Of a DNA stretch of 64,000 bases, positions 1 through 10,798 are shown piece after piece. The notes below the pieces were generated by a model. The model did not search any database. It was not told the DNA's origin and worked only from the letters and a program-made list of their open reading frames with translations. The stretch comes from Vandiemenella viatica (Eukaryota; Arthropoda; Insecta; Orthoptera; Morabidae). Every line of letters starts with the position of its first letter. Position 1 is the stretch's first letter. The DNA lies in the NCBI GenBank assembly GCA_031002005.1, contig CM061921.1, positions 174,848,935 to 174,912,934 on the forward strand, read 5' to 3'. The position numbers and the translations under genes were made by a program.

Positions 1-1678
1 CTAGATGAGACATAAATTGTGTTAGATATAAGGTAGTATATGCCACTTTCGACGAATTTCATTAAAAAAGTAAAAATTTACAAATTAAATAAAAATTCAT
101 GAATCCTGGTCAAATATAACAAAAGTTGGTACAAAATTATGCGTTTCCACCATGAATGAAGTCTACAGTTGACATAACAATTGCAGGCGCCTCCATCACA
201 ATACCAGCCATATAATGTGCATGCATTACCGCAGAGGGTTATAGAAATGTGTACCAAATGGGCGAAAAGATAGAAAGTATGTTTCTGCTGTCATGGCTGT
301 CTCCAAATAAACCTTCAGAACCCCCGCCACACACATCACGTTACCATCATGAGGGTGTATAAAGGATAACACTTATAGATGTTTGTATCATACCTCAATA
401 TTATGGATCAAAGGTGTTGACAGTATGTATACAGACGCCAACATCACTATAGCAAAGTCAGGTTAATACAGGATGTTAAATCGCTTGTTATAGTAGGTTG
501 GAGTAATTATAGGTTAGGTTAGTTCAACTCACCTTAGGTGTACTGTGGGGTTGTTATACTGCGTTAGCCCACGACAACAAGTTGTCGTATGCCATTCTCA
601 TTATGTCTTTGAGACATGGAAATCCAAGAGTACTTGCTGAGGCAGCTTGGGCCCCACAATAACTGGAGGCTGCATAGCGCAAATAAAATCGCGTCGTATC
701 CGGAAAACCGGCGAGCAAAATATCGGTCTTCTTCGTTCGCAACGCTCATAAATACCGGATTTATTCATCCGAGGTGGGTTCCCCCCCCAACATATTAGGT
801 AAGGCTGTTATGACGGAGAAACTCTGACACCAGACATACAGGTCGCACGACATTACATTTTATTTGAAAGTACACTACAGAGAAGCCAGGATATGTTGTG
901 CTGTTTAATAGTCAAAAGATGCATGTCTGTAACCAACTTTACACATTTCCACATCTTAACAAGCGATCAAGCATTAAACTTCATGTATATCGAGGAAATC
1001 CGAAGTTCCATGTAAGTAAATATTTCTCTACTCCGTTTTATACGACTATTTAAAGCGCATTTTAAACCTGTTATACTCTTTGAGAATCCGTACAGTTTCA
1101 GAGTTAAAGAATTTTATATATGTATCTCGTAGACAGAATTTCTGTAGGTACAAGCAAACCTTACGAAAGAGCTCAATCCATGGGAATCGAGAAAACCCGC
1201 AGAATCGATGTTGATATGCTCGCTCCACGAACCACACCGAACCACATTCACATTCCATCTCCAGCTCGCCTGCGCACCAGATGTAATACAGCCACACAGA
1301 GACGAAAGAACAACCCCGCACCGACATACTTAAAGATATACTGACATCACAGCAAATACAATGATATAAGGCAAAATCCCCTGCAAAAATACATCATTTA
1401 CATTCAGATAGATGAAAGTACTTACGCAGCGTCACTTTCGTAGTTTAAGTTGTGAAATTTGCAACTACCGCGGTATTCTAACATTACACATTTGGTAACA
1501 CCAACCCGTTTTGTATATGGAGCGTATACATATGGCACCATAGGCAGTCTGCTCAACTTACCAGTGGCGAGTATCAGAAGCATCGAACCGACGATGCTGC
1601 GAATTTTTAAAAAATAATGTGTGCCGTGACAAGTCACTAAAATTATGGAAAAAATTCATCACCCTTCTTGCTTTGCAG
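1..1678. other. No recognisable gene or element
   Basis: AT-rich DNA with only short chance frames. A brief insect-style GGTTAGGTTAG stretch near 511 is too short to be telomeric. I see no conserved protein motif, tRNA-like box or terminal repeat here. Confidence 0.5.
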
Positions 1679-1737
1679 TTACTATTACTATTACAATTAC
1701 TCCGCGATTCACTAAAAGTGTTTGGCAGAGGGTGCCA
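1679..1737 (-). mobile_element. LINE 3'-end fragment (same family as 46.5-48.8 kb)
   Basis: The reverse complement matches the last bases of the LINE 3' UTR at about 48762-48810: a block reading about 'gcaccctctgcc', then 'cttttagtgaatc', then 'ggagtaat', ending in an imperfect ATT/ACT-rich tail. This is what remains of a severely 5'-truncated insertion, or a relic of one. It shows that the 46.5-kb LINE family has further copies. Confidence 0.7.
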
Positions 1738-1740
1738 CTT

Positions 1741-3400
1741 CTAAGCTACAAACCACAGTTTAAGTAGTCAGTATTTTCTTTCCTCTCGCAGGAATAGAGG
1801 GTACTATTTCCGATACGGAATGAAGTTTTTGTGTTCGCCACGTGTGTACGTGCGTGCTCAAAAGCACCAGGATTGTCAAACAAGCAGAGAAGATTTTGGC
1901 GCGTATCTGATGAAAGTTATTCAATGCTACGAAATACAGGATTTTTGTCTGATCGTTGAAATGTTCATGGCTTTTATAAAGTTTCGCCGCTTTCGAAAAG
2001 TCGTTGATTGGGGCTGGGATCATCTTCTCAGATATATATTAGGCTTGTATCACTGTATCTGTGAACAATTATTGTGAACTTGCGGCAAGCTTTAGGGAAT
2101 AAATGGTTTCACTTGAAACTCTGGTACTTTCAGAAAGGTGTGGCTAAATATCTTCCCGTTCCTACACCATACCTTTCACGTTTCTAGCGATATTGATGTA
2201 GACAATCTAGGATTTGTAAGAAAAATTACTGTTCTCGTCGTCGTATCAGCTCAACGCTAGAGATTCAAACCGCTAAGACCTTAGCCTGGTGGGTGAGTGG
2301 TGATGTTCTGGCCTAGCATTCTCGGTTTGATAAAGAGAATTTTCACTTCACCTATACGTTGTTACATGTCGTGTGATATGTTTTGTAATACCTCTATAAA
2401 TTGGTAATTTCACGATGACTAGAATGCAATTTATCAGAGTTAAATATCTCAATACGTTTAGGGGATACTAGAAAACGCTTCGGCCTGACATCGTACGATA
2501 AGCCGTCCGCTACCCCATGCAGGGACGGACTACAAAGTGCTTTACTAGCGGGGTGGGTGCGCTGTTGGTGTTCCTAGCTTTGTATTGCTCCGACCGCAGA
2601 GCTCGGCATTTGGCGATAGACTTTTGTCATTCACACAAACTCAATTAATTCATGAATACGTCAGTCAATCAAAAATCGGTTTGTTGTTATGATTTTCAGA
2701 ACATTTCGTTTCCGAAACACACTATATTTGAGGTAAAAACTAGCTTTTTATATCCACAGCGATTCGAACTAGCATTCTCCTGATTCCGAACTCTGAAAAT
2801 TTGAATTCGTTACAATCTGTGAAATTTTTGTGCATCAAATACATAAATAAAACATTTACTAGTGGTTTTAATTAAAATTACGACATAATCAAAACTTATA
2901 TCGTGTTTAATCAATTAATAATTTAAACATAGGACTTTTAAATTAAATACACATGCAGTGATCGACTATGCAATAACCTAGCGGCTTTAATCATAATTAC
3001 TATTCAATGAAAAATCATGCAGCGTTTAATCAATTATAAATCAATACATTATTTATTTATGGTAAAATTATTTATTATAATAGAAATTTTTATTATTTGA
3101 CAAGCTACTTGATAGCTAATTAAGACATAGGACATTAATGTCGTGTAACTGCAGCAATTATCATTAATACGATAGTGGAGCTGTAGTTCGCCATCCCTAT
3201 GATATCTTATAGGTGGAGTTTTGTAGGCAGGCGGGTCTCAACCTGTATAAATAGGTAGGACAATTTGGGGATGGGTCCTCTGCATTATCTTATGGATGCC
3301 GATTTTCAGCCATGCAGGTTTGAACAGGCTGGAAAGGAGGGGGGTGAGGAAGCAGGTGTGGCTGCAGAGGGAGGGGCGAGGAAGCAGGTGGTGTCTCCTG
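1741..3400. other. Unresolved AT-rich DNA
   Basis: No coding motif recognised. Bases 2820-3180 are very AT-rich. The only hint of an element is the tRNA-like fragment at 2281-2333. Confidence 0.4.
2281..2333 (+). mobile_element. SINE head fragment (tRNA-derived), tentative
   Basis: The stretch with 'gtgggtgagtgg' followed by 'ttctggcctagcattc' resembles the 5' tRNA-like head of the SINEs at 12017-12256 and 29975-30222 (read on their strand). No B box follows, so only the first ~50 bases are present. Confidence 0.35.
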
Positions 3401-3407
3401 TGAACAA

Positions 3408-3690
3408 TGACATTAATTTTGTTTCCAACAATAGGAGTGGCCTCCTTTGTACTAGTCACAAAACACCGACCAGACTGGGGTTTGCAGATCAGGTGTTCCA
3501 TGTCATCATAGTAATTAATTATGGCATCCAACAACAGGAGCGGTCCTCTTTGAATTAGGTCACAAAAGGCCGATCAGAGTTAGGTTTGTAGGCCAGGTAT
3601 TCCATGTAATTATAGTAATTAATTATAGCTTCCAACAATGGGAGCGGTTTCCTTTGAATTGGGTCACAAAAGGCCAACCAGAGTTAGGAA
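3408..3690 (+). repeat. Tandem repeat, about 104-bp unit, nearly three copies
   Basis: The landmark 'ccaacaa' followed by a purine-rich 'ggag' recurs at 3425, 3528 and 3632, a spacing of 103-104 bases. Each unit also has a 'gtcacaaaa' block and a 'gtaattaatta' block (3511, 3615). Copies differ by roughly 10-20 percent. Arrays like this often occur at retroelement 5' ends, but no coding part of a matching element adjoins it. Confidence 0.8.
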
Positions 3691-3700
3691 AATAAGGGGA

Positions 3701-3925
3701 GACTGTAATCCATCAAGTTGTCATCACCTAAGGGTAACCCAATTCTCTCATTTGCATAAATGCACAGGCCCTTGTGGAGGCCGGAGTTCGCCCAGGCAGG
3801 TTAGGACCGGTCAAACTGAGGTTAGTATGGGGGCGGGGCTGTAATCCATCAAAGCTGTCATCATCGAAGGGTAGCCCAATTCGCTCTTGCCTCATTTGCA
3901 TAAATACACAGGCCTGTATGCAGGG
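3701..3925 (+). repeat. Tandem duplication, about 136-bp unit
   Basis: The landmark 'ctgtaatccatcaa' occurs at 3703 and 3839. Both copies continue with a similar GTCATCA block and an ATTTGCATAAAT block. It directly follows the 104-bp array but is unrelated to it in sequence. Confidence 0.75.
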
Positions 3926-3952
3926 CGGTGTGAGCCATGGCTCACTCCGCCC
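3923..3952. repeat. Near-perfect 30-bp palindrome
   Basis: 'gggcgg' ... 'gagccatggctc' ... 'ccgccc' reads the same on both strands except for one mismatched pair. It sits at the end of the 136-bp duplication. A TATATAA string follows at 3966-3972. That could be a small promoter-like arrangement, but I have no direct support for transcription. Confidence 0.7.
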
Positions 3953-4055
3953 TTCTTTCCGTACTTATATAAGCAGTTAACATTCGAAATTGAACGAACT
4001 AATCGGATGTTAAATAACTAACTGTTAATCAATAGCTGGTAATATTTATTTATTA

Positions 4056-5208
4056 ATGATTATAAGTACTGGCTTTAGGTCAGGATTCAGCACGGTAAAT
4101 CACATCCAAGTCATCCATGAAGTTATAAGTGGAGCAAATGAATACCAGATGCCACTCTGTTTGGCCTTTATCGAATTTGAAAACCCTTTTTATTCGGTCC
4201 ATCACTCAGCAATCGTGCAAGCACTTCTAGAACAAGGAGTGAATTCAAGCTATATCAACATACTGTAAAACATCGACAGCACTTCCACTGCCTTTGTCAA
4301 CGTCGCTGAAGCCACCAATGAGTTCCCAGTAGAAAGAGGGATAAAACAAGGAATCTATATATCCCCCAAGCAATTCACATCAGTCTTGTAGTTGGCAATG
4401 TCAAAAATCCAATGGCAAAACTGAGGCTTGAGAATAAATGGAAGAAGTCTCAACAACTTAAGATTCGCTGATGATATAGTTTTACTCTCAAACAGTCTGG
4501 AAGAGCTAAAAGAGTAGATAAATGAACTAGAGGCAGCTTGCAGCAAAGTGGGCTTTAAAATAAACGTGTCAAAAAGCAAAATCATGAAAAACAAATGGCC
4601 AGACAAAGACAAGGCAGACACGAAAGATGTGGGTATTGAGTCCGTAGAACTATACATCTACCTTGGCCAACTGATCAACATGAATGGTGACTCTAAGCCT
4701 GAGATCTGCAGAAGCATAAAGCTGGGCTGGAGAGCATACGGAAGAAATTCCATAGTTTTTAAATCTAACATGCCAGTGTACCTTAAAAAACAGGTATTTG
4801 AACAATGTGTATTACCAGTCCCCACATACGGCTGCCATACTTGGACCCTAAATAGTCACACGAAGCAAAAACTGAGAACTACCAAGCGAAGTATGGAAAG
4901 ATCAAAGCTAGGGTTTACAATAAGAGACAGGAAAAGGGCCGTGCACATACGTTCAATAACCAAAGTGACAGACATTTTAAAAAGAGTCATGACCAAAAAA
5001 TGGCAATGGGCTGGTCATATTGCTCCCAAACGAGATGACGGATAGACTACGGCAGTACTGGATTGGATACCAAGGAACCTGAAAAGAGCAAGAGGAAGAC
5101 CCCCGCATCGCTGGAATAAAGACATACGTCGAGTTACAGGCGTGAACTGGAAGAGGGTTGCTCAAGATCGATCAGCCTGGAGAGAACTGCAACAAAACTA
5201 CTTATAAT
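4056..5208 (+). pseudogene. RTE-like reverse transcriptase relic
   Basis: One reading frame can be followed from about 4056 to a terminal TAA at 5206-5208. It is broken by five nonsense codons (4266, 4389, 4422, 4515, 5043) and no frameshift. Visible landmarks are GFRSGFST at the start, a fingers/palm segment, the catalytic box FADDIVLL at 4464-4487, YIYLGQLI, CVLPVPTYG, and a tryptophan-rich C-terminus with WAGHIA and ARGRPPHRW, typical of insect RTE-type proteins. It would have copied element RNA at nicked chromosomal DNA. Most stops can be explained as single-base changes of CGA, CAG or TGG, so the decay is mainly point mutation. It is not functional as it stands. Confidence 0.88.
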
Positions 5209-5274
5209 TAAATTGTATTATAGCTCACTGTCTTAAAGAGGCTGCATCCTGAAATAGGGATTGATAAAGCTGTA

Positions 5275-5293
5275 GTAATAATAATAATAATAA
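5275..5293 (+). repeat. (TAA)n tail of the RTE-like element
   Basis: About six TAA units close the 3' UTR of the RTE-like copy. The PLE-derived sequence starts right after, near 5300. Confidence 0.8.
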
Positions 5294-5374
5294 GTACTGT
5301 CCCACATTCCCGAAACTCTCTTCACTTGTGATCAAAGCGAACATATCTTATCTAATTCAACCACAGCACTTGCA

Positions 5375-5812
5375 ATGCCAGTATCTAATGTGCATTACAA
5401 TTCTATGAAGCTTGGATTAAGAGAAGAGATTAAGAAAAATTACTCTACCTTAGTTCCCAGTAACCAACATCCATTACACCCACACCAGCTTACAGGTGTT
5501 TACGAAATTCCCTGCAGCTGTGGCAGTGTATACATCGGCGAGACAGGTCGCACAGTGGCGGAGAGACTTAAAGAACATATCCGCCACCACAAATATAACA
5601 GCTACAAATCTGCCGTCGTTCGCAGTGCTATTAACACCGGTCATGAAATAAAATTTCAAGACATGAGGCTAATGTGGAGAGGAGACCAGTGGTGGCCTCG
5701 ACTTGTGAAAGAGGCAGCAGAAATCTTAAGGAATTCCAACATCAACAAAGATAGCGGCCTTTTCCTCTGCGATGATTGGCGACTGTTGCTATGTGAACAT
5801 AAATATAAATAG
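5375..5812 (+). CDS. Penelope-like element GIY-YIG endonuclease domain (open fragment)
   Basis: A 145-residue open frame carrying the C-terminal endonuclease of a Penelope-like retroelement. It has G-V-Y at residues 41-43, a CSC pair at 47-49, Y-I-G at 53-55 and the conserved arginine of the ETGR box at 59. These are followed by the ERLKEH helix and a WPRLVKEA segment typical of PLEs. The natural stop at 5810-5812 and the final NKDSG...DDW motif fit a genuine C-terminus. The RT that should precede it is missing, so this is a 5'-truncated element. The listed ATG is only the first in frame; the domain really continues from sequence lost upstream. In intact PLEs this domain nicks target DNA for reverse transcription. 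It is remarkably free of stops, but I infer a recent relic, not an active gene. Confidence 0.82.
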   Translation: MPVSNVHYNSMKLGLREEIKKNYSTLVPSNQHPLHPHQLTGVYEIPCSCGSVYIGETGRTVAERLKEHIRHHKYNSYKSAVVRSAINTGHEIKFQDMRLMWRGDQWWPRLVKEAAEILRNSNINKDSGLFLCDDWRLLLCEHKYK

Positions 5813-5856
5813 TATCTCTGAAGAAGGCTGGAGTATAACAGCCGAAAGCTTAGATA
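5813..5856 (+). ncRNA. Hammerhead-like core after the PLE ORF (candidate)
   Basis: It starts directly after the PLE stop codon. CTGAAGA (5818-5824) fits the hammerhead CUGANGA box. A 5-bp helix GGCTG/CAGCC (5826-5830 / 5839-5843) follows, then GAAA (5844-5847). TATCT at 5813-5817 can pair with AGATA at 5852-5856 as stem I. The joining bases AAGCTT are self-complementary, as in dimeric hammerheads. One extra A lies between CUGANGA and stem II, which weakens the case. Hammerhead motifs are known in PLE terminal repeats; activity here is inference. Confidence 0.45.
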
Positions 5857-5890
5857 ATCTAATAAACGACGCAGCATAACCCGTAAAGCT

Positions 5891-7094
5891 ATAAATCATG
5901 TACAAAGACGGCCGCGGAAGTCTTAAGAATCAACATCCATTTTGATCCGATTTGTCCATTCAGAAAAAATAAATGTTCTTGTTAATTTTTATAATCAACA
6001 ACATTATACATTTAAAACAATACCGGTTTCTAAAATAAATTATATATTCCTATCTGGAACGTCTTGAAATTTTCTTTTAAGTAACTTTTGACAAGTAAGA
6101 ATATATGCCCAGTAGAGTTATTTTTACTTTGACTTTTGTCGAGATTTCAATTGTCGCTCTGTAGTTAGGTTCAAAAAAATAATTCTGGCATCATCTGTTG
6201 AGACTAATTAGTCGCTAGTGTGCGCAGACTAACATTTTTTTGCGACCTATTTTTCTATCGCAGCGATAGAAAATCGCTAGAGTGCGTCTATCCTAAAGAC
6301 TTTTTGAAGTTAGAAATTAACTGAATTATATCCGGAAAATGTATAACACTTTATAACTCATTTTAATAACTGATTTCCATCACACTTTTTCCAGGCTTTG
6401 CTGCCAATGAAGTTCACTGTACGAATGACACGAAAGTAATCGGATCCTTAACAGATGAGCTGTGCTGGATACCCAGGGAAGAATTTTTCTTGGAATCCTC
6501 AACTGCAGGTAGGCGAGGGTAGGTATAACCATCCACCGATCATGGGTTGTGCGCTTTTGTCATTACCGGAAAGAAGCGGCTGTCTACCCTTCAACTATCT
6601 GTTGTCCGGCGACAAAAGGTCTATCCACTTGATTCCAAAAAATTCCCGGCTGCTGTAGCCCCTTTAAATGTTTCTGGTCATCCTTCGTCCTATTCGCCAG
6701 CCCCTTGCATGTTTCACGCAATTATTACTCGCTTACATTATAATTGATACTAGTGATCGCACAGCCGTCGAAATTCAACCTTAATTCATTAAGTTGTATA
6801 GTTTCTTTCATGAAAGAGTAATCTAGTAATTATCTGCATTAGCTATAAAATTAAAACGATACACTCCACGCGTGACTGTATGCTAAATTTGAGCTTCTAA
6901 TTCAACCATAGCAAATGATGAAATGTATTTATCGATGGTTCATTTGTATTTAAAATATTCATTTTGACTTAAGGCCTATATCGCTTAGTGTATTAATATG
7001 TAGATTATTTAAACATCGCATCGTGCGAGCGGTCTGAACCAGCTGCATCGTTACTCTACTGGTTACCAATGTTCTGTTTTCAGTTTATACTCGT
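5891..7094. other. Unresolved, with a 23-bp palindrome
   Basis: No coding motif seen. A perfect odd palindrome, TTTTCTATCGC around a central A, occupies 6251-6273, flanked by 'tcgctagtgtgcg' and 'cgctagagtgcg'. This may be the worn end of a small DNA transposon. The rest is featureless. Confidence 0.4.
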
Positions 7095-7320
7095 GCGATA
7101 ACAGTTGCTGAAATCTAGTATAGAATTCGGAGGGGGGACACGAGTTTTATTCCTCATCCGGCCATCGAGATATCGGTTTTCCACGGCTTCCCGAAATCGC
7201 TACATCCAAATGCTAGGACGGTTCCTTCATAAGGCCATGGCCGAATTCCTTCTCGTTCCTTGCCCCACATCTTGTTCCGCCTTTAATGAGATCGACGACG
7301 AAGATCATTTAAGTCCAAAA
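7095..7320 (+). mobile_element. SINE, plus orientation, diverged
   Basis: Contains the body landmarks of the main SINE family: 'ggttttccacggcttccc', 'ccaaatgctaggacgg', 'ttcataaggccatggccg' and 'ttccttgcccc', ending near 'gagatcgacgacg'. The tRNA-like head (about 7110-7140) is degraded and the B box is hard to see. This copy is the best bridge between the SINE body and the LINE 3' UTR at 48.6 kb. Confidence 0.7.
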
Positions 7321-7738
7321 TAAAAGAAAACAAAATGAAAAATTTGAATTTTTGACAACAGTCGTAGGGAAACTGCGATCGATATTATTTCCCCAGTGTA
7401 GCACACTTAACTCCAGTTTTCCACCTGAACCATTATGTGTTAGAAGAAAATAACTCTCAGTATGAAAGAAATATTTTCCCTTTCGTTCTTACAGCTCTTT
7501 TCACAATGTAATTTAATTTTTATACCTTCACTTTACAGTCTTATTTAGTCGCGTATGGTCTAATCTTATTTTCAGTGTCAATATTTTTTCTTCTCCAAAC
7601 TTTGGACTTCTCGTCAGTATTAATTGAATCTAATACTTCGTTCCTCAGAACCGTGAAAGTTGATGATCAACCGTACAAACACTGATCAGTTATTGATTTT
7701 ATTCTTAGATACCAATACGACTCTGACCACTCTCACAT

Positions 7739-7862
7739 ACTAATAATAATAATAATAATAATAACCGAAATAAGGATGACCGTGCCGAGTTTTGAACCCG
7801 CGTCCACCTTAATCCCAAACCTCAGTGTTACTGCTCAAACATCAGGCTCGGTGAACTCGTCT
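7739..7862 (-). mobile_element. tRNA-derived SINE with (TTA)n tail
   Basis: On the minus strand the element starts near 'accgagcctgatgtttgagc' and has a B-box-like GGGTTCAAAACTC. It ends in a short body and then (TTATTA)n, seen as TAA repeats at 7739-7765. The head resembles the main SINE family but the body and microsatellite tail differ, so it is a separate subfamily. Confidence 0.6.
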
Positions 7863-8024
7863 TTACATTACCACCTTTTTTTAAGTGAAATACCATGTCT
7901 TAAGTCATTCTACAAGATTTTTTGTAACTCACGGCGTTATTGTTGTACAGGTCTCAAATTTACCTGATCATCCATGCATATACAGTTACGGAATATAATA
8001 CTTTAAAAAAGATGCTTGCTGACC

Positions 8025-8246
8025 CCAGCAGCATAGGGGATATCGTGTTAGCCTCGCGTTGTAAGGGACGCTGGTTCGAGTCCCTCCACGGGCTTAGACG
8101 GTTTTAATTAAGTATTGTGTTTGTCTTGTGTCGTCCATACCATGCTGAATCTAGTATACATTGAGAGCACCGGTAAATAGTTGCGAATTGACTGTGTGGT
8201 CTCGTAGCCAAATGCCAATTTAAAAAAAAAAAAAAAAAAAAAAAAC
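8025..8246 (+). mobile_element. tRNA-derived SINE with poly(A) tail
   Basis: The tRNA-like head ('ggatatcgtgttagcctcgc') has a very good B box, GGTTCGAGTCC (about 8073-8083). A ~120-base body follows, then about 24 A residues ending at 8246. It is unlike the other two SINE types in body and tail, and implies a LINE partner that uses poly(A). I could not define target duplications. Confidence 0.72.
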
Positions 8247-9679
8247 ATAGATCCTTGTTTTAGTTTTGAGATTTATCGAACAGCTATATTTTGTTTCAAT
8301 TCTAAAGCTTGTTCGACCGCGTGAAAGGTATTTCCCCTCATAAGTACGTAGCCTTTTGTAATTTCTACCATAAAGTCTAGCACCATCCGGGGTTTTCTCA
8401 TTTTTTTTTTAAATCCTTCCACATTTTCATAATGATAAATTCTGTACGCCTTCCTTTAAATATTTTTTATTTTAACTATAATTTTTATATTTTAGCAGAC
8501 CCATTTTCCAAACTTCATCGCAGAGTTTCACTTCCCTTAACTGATGTTTGATCGTAAATTCCTGTGAAACTTTTTTTTTTGAAGTTTTACTGTTTCAGCC
8601 AGTCACAGTTCTACCAAACAGTATTACGTAGCATTATTGGAAAATTTAGGAGAAGCAGTGTTGTTCAGAAAAGTGCTGAACGATACCCACGAGTCGTAGT
8701 GGCTCAAATGAAAGAAGACAACACAGCAGTAAAGCGATATCAGTGGAGAACACACTGTTTCACAATAATTGTGACCTATAAACTCAAAACTGCAGAAACT
8801 GAGATGTAAAAATGATTTATCTGCACAAGATAAAATTAAGTAATAAAATGATTACTTTCCGACTTTCACATTCAACTTGAAATAATTTTGAATACGATTG
8901 TCCAATGAGAGCGATGTTTCTGCCAATAACTGTTTGCTCGTCAGAAAACGGTATTTCAAACCCCACGTACAGGCGTAATTTATCGAACCTAAGAAACAGT
9001 GGTTTCTTATAAAGTTAATGTATGAAAGGAAATTAAAATCACACATTTCTGGAATACTACGTTTCGGCTTCTTATTGGGTACAAGTCTTTACAAATTTTA
9101 ACACATTCACACTCCAGGGAAATAAAATTCCTTTTACTCAATTTTTATAGACACAATTAGGAAACCAATACCACAAATAAAATTTACGCTTCTATTGAGT
9201 TTTTTAAACTTAATTTGTAGTTTATACCAGCCAGATTTATTAGAGAAAAGGGTAAACAGTTGTCTGAAGACGCAAAATCGGTATTCGTGGTCAATAATTT
9301 GATAAACACGTGTCTAATCACATCACTGAAGGAAAAAATTAATAGCCATTTGTCAAAAATATCTTTCTTGCTTACATGATCTTGAACATTTCTCTATGTG
9401 ATAAAGTTCCAAATTCGTTAATAGCTTTTGAGATCAACTACATTCGATCTATCTCGTGTGAAGCAGTGCTAAAAATTCGATTATAAATCCTGGACTATTT
9501 ATAACTCCTGACTTTCAGGCTCAAGCGTAAAATGAAAATGTTCAGGCGTAATCATAATTATGAACTCCAACACAATTCAATACTGTAAATAGGCCTAGAA
9601 AAAGATAATGTAATACGCTTGTGCCAATATATTATACACCAAAATGAAATAGGTTAGACCAATTATTGATTTTATTGTA
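8247..9679. other. Unresolved; one PLE-type GAAACGT motif
   Basis: No protein motif recognised. On the minus strand at 9058-9072 there is 'gaagccgaaacgtag', the motif that recurs at PLE ends elsewhere in this window, but without a CUGANGA box. The remainder appears featureless. Confidence 0.35.
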
Positions 9680-10357
9680 CAGTAGAACTCCAATTATCCG
9701 AACTCTTACTATTCGAATCGCCGAATATCCGAATCGCTTTTTTAATTAAGACGGAAACCTACTGCGATTAAAAAAATAATGTTTCTGCCTACACACCACA
9801 TGCAACTTCTCACTGTCAAGCGGATGCGCGACTTCGCTGACCGAAAACGGATGAATACAGTCAAACAGTATTTTGACCGAGATATTTAGTAAGCGTACAG
9901 TACGGTACGTACACACTTTATCATTATTCTTGGCCGCCGCTGAAAAATTCTATCACTCTTATCTTGCACAATCCTACATCAATGTCATCCTAAGAAACAG
10001 TAACGCAATACTAGCTCGTCAGTATTGCGTTACTGTTTCCTGGGATGACATTGATGTAGGATTTTGCAAGATAAGAGTGATAGAATTTTTCAGCGGCGGC
10101 CAAGAATAATGATAAAGTGTGTACATACTATACTAACGTACAGCACTTGTAACTACGCTTAACATGTATAAGTATTGCCTTTTAATTTAATTAATTAAAA
10201 GTTCTTTTTCTTTAAAATAGTATTTTTCTCCCATTTTCAACATACATACAGTAATTAATTAAAATAGACCCCCTTTCGGAAAAATCCAACTATCCGAATT
10301 TCCTACTGTCCAAATGGGGTCTGGTCCCAATTGCTTCGTATAATTGGAGTTCTAGTG
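9680..10357 (+). mobile_element. Non-autonomous pogo/Tigger-like element with giant hairpin
   Basis: The termini CAGTAGAACTCCAATTATCC and its near reverse complement at 10334-10357 are flanked by TA (9678-9679; 10358-10359), as for pogo/Tc1-type elements. The inner ends ('ttaattaagacggaaac' on the left, 'attaattaaaatagaccc' on the right) match the element at 62706-63015. No transposase motif remains. The centre (9909-10124) is a large inverted repeat described separately. Confidence 0.85.
9909..10124. repeat. 216-bp near-perfect hairpin
   Basis: Two arms of about 103 bases are almost exact reverse complements around a ~10-base loop (about 10011-10020). The left arm begins GTACACACTTTATC and the right arm ends GATAAAGTGTGTAC; only a handful of differences separate them. 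The arms include 'cttggccgccgctg' and 'cctacatcaatgtcatcc'. A transcript would form a long dsRNA stem. Confidence 0.92.
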
Positions 10358-10359
10358 TA

Positions 10360-10798
10360 TTTATTACAACTTTTGAATTTTACACTATAATCTTCATCTT
10401 CAGAGGTAACCTTTTTGATTCCTAAATATTTTCGATTACTTTCCAATTCACTATTAAAGATTATTTCTTTTTAAACGCAAAAAGTCAATATGTAAGCTAA
10501 AACTCTACAATCTTATCCTTGATGTTCAAATTCTAAGAGTAATTTTATTTCACAGTATTTTTAGTACAATTTGTCAGCAAGATCGTTGATTTAATATACC
10601 GTAGCTCAATAGTAGATGCAATGATTCCCAACTTTAAAGACCAGAAAAAGTGCATTACGGCCTGTGTGTCACTTCTTATCGAGCAATGATGGTCTGCAAG
10701 GGTTATGTGTGTTTTTCCATTAGTAAGCTACAGCTGGGTTGGAATCACAACTATTGTGTCAGTGGAGACTTTCACGGCGTACTGAAGCAATAAAATCC
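10360..10798. other. No recognisable feature
   Basis: AT-rich, no motif seen. The last 40 bases ('gagactttcacggcg...gaagcaataaaatc') resemble the lead-in of the fold-back at 63437, which has 'ttctcggcgttgaatatgaa' at the same place. Confidence 0.4.

Larger units (their letters stand above)
4056..5293 (+). mobile_element. 5'-truncated RTE-like LINE
   Basis: Homology to the RT of RTE-like LINEs starts abruptly near 4060. It runs through the RT core and the C-terminal region and ends in a (TAA)n tail at 5275-5293, the microsatellite-type tail usual for RTE elements. The endonuclease and N-terminal RT are absent, as expected for a 5'-truncated copy. A PLE tail begins just downstream. Confidence 0.85.

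Noticed and set aside
505..525. GGTTAGGTTAG, insect telomere-like
   Set aside because: Only about two units; ordinary in insect DNA.
1046..1344. Overlapping frames of 74-93 residues on both strands
   Set aside because: No family motif, no codon pattern, and frames on both strands overlap; expected by chance.
3238..3558. Frames of 97-98 residues on both strands
   Set aside because: They lie partly over the 104-bp tandem array; no protein motif.
9058..9072. Fifth hammerhead-like site on the minus strand
   Set aside because: Only the GAAACGT part is present; there is no CUGANGA box or stem II.
9873..10109. 78-residue open frame
   Set aside because: It lies across the hairpin arms, so its openness follows from the inverted repeat, not from coding.
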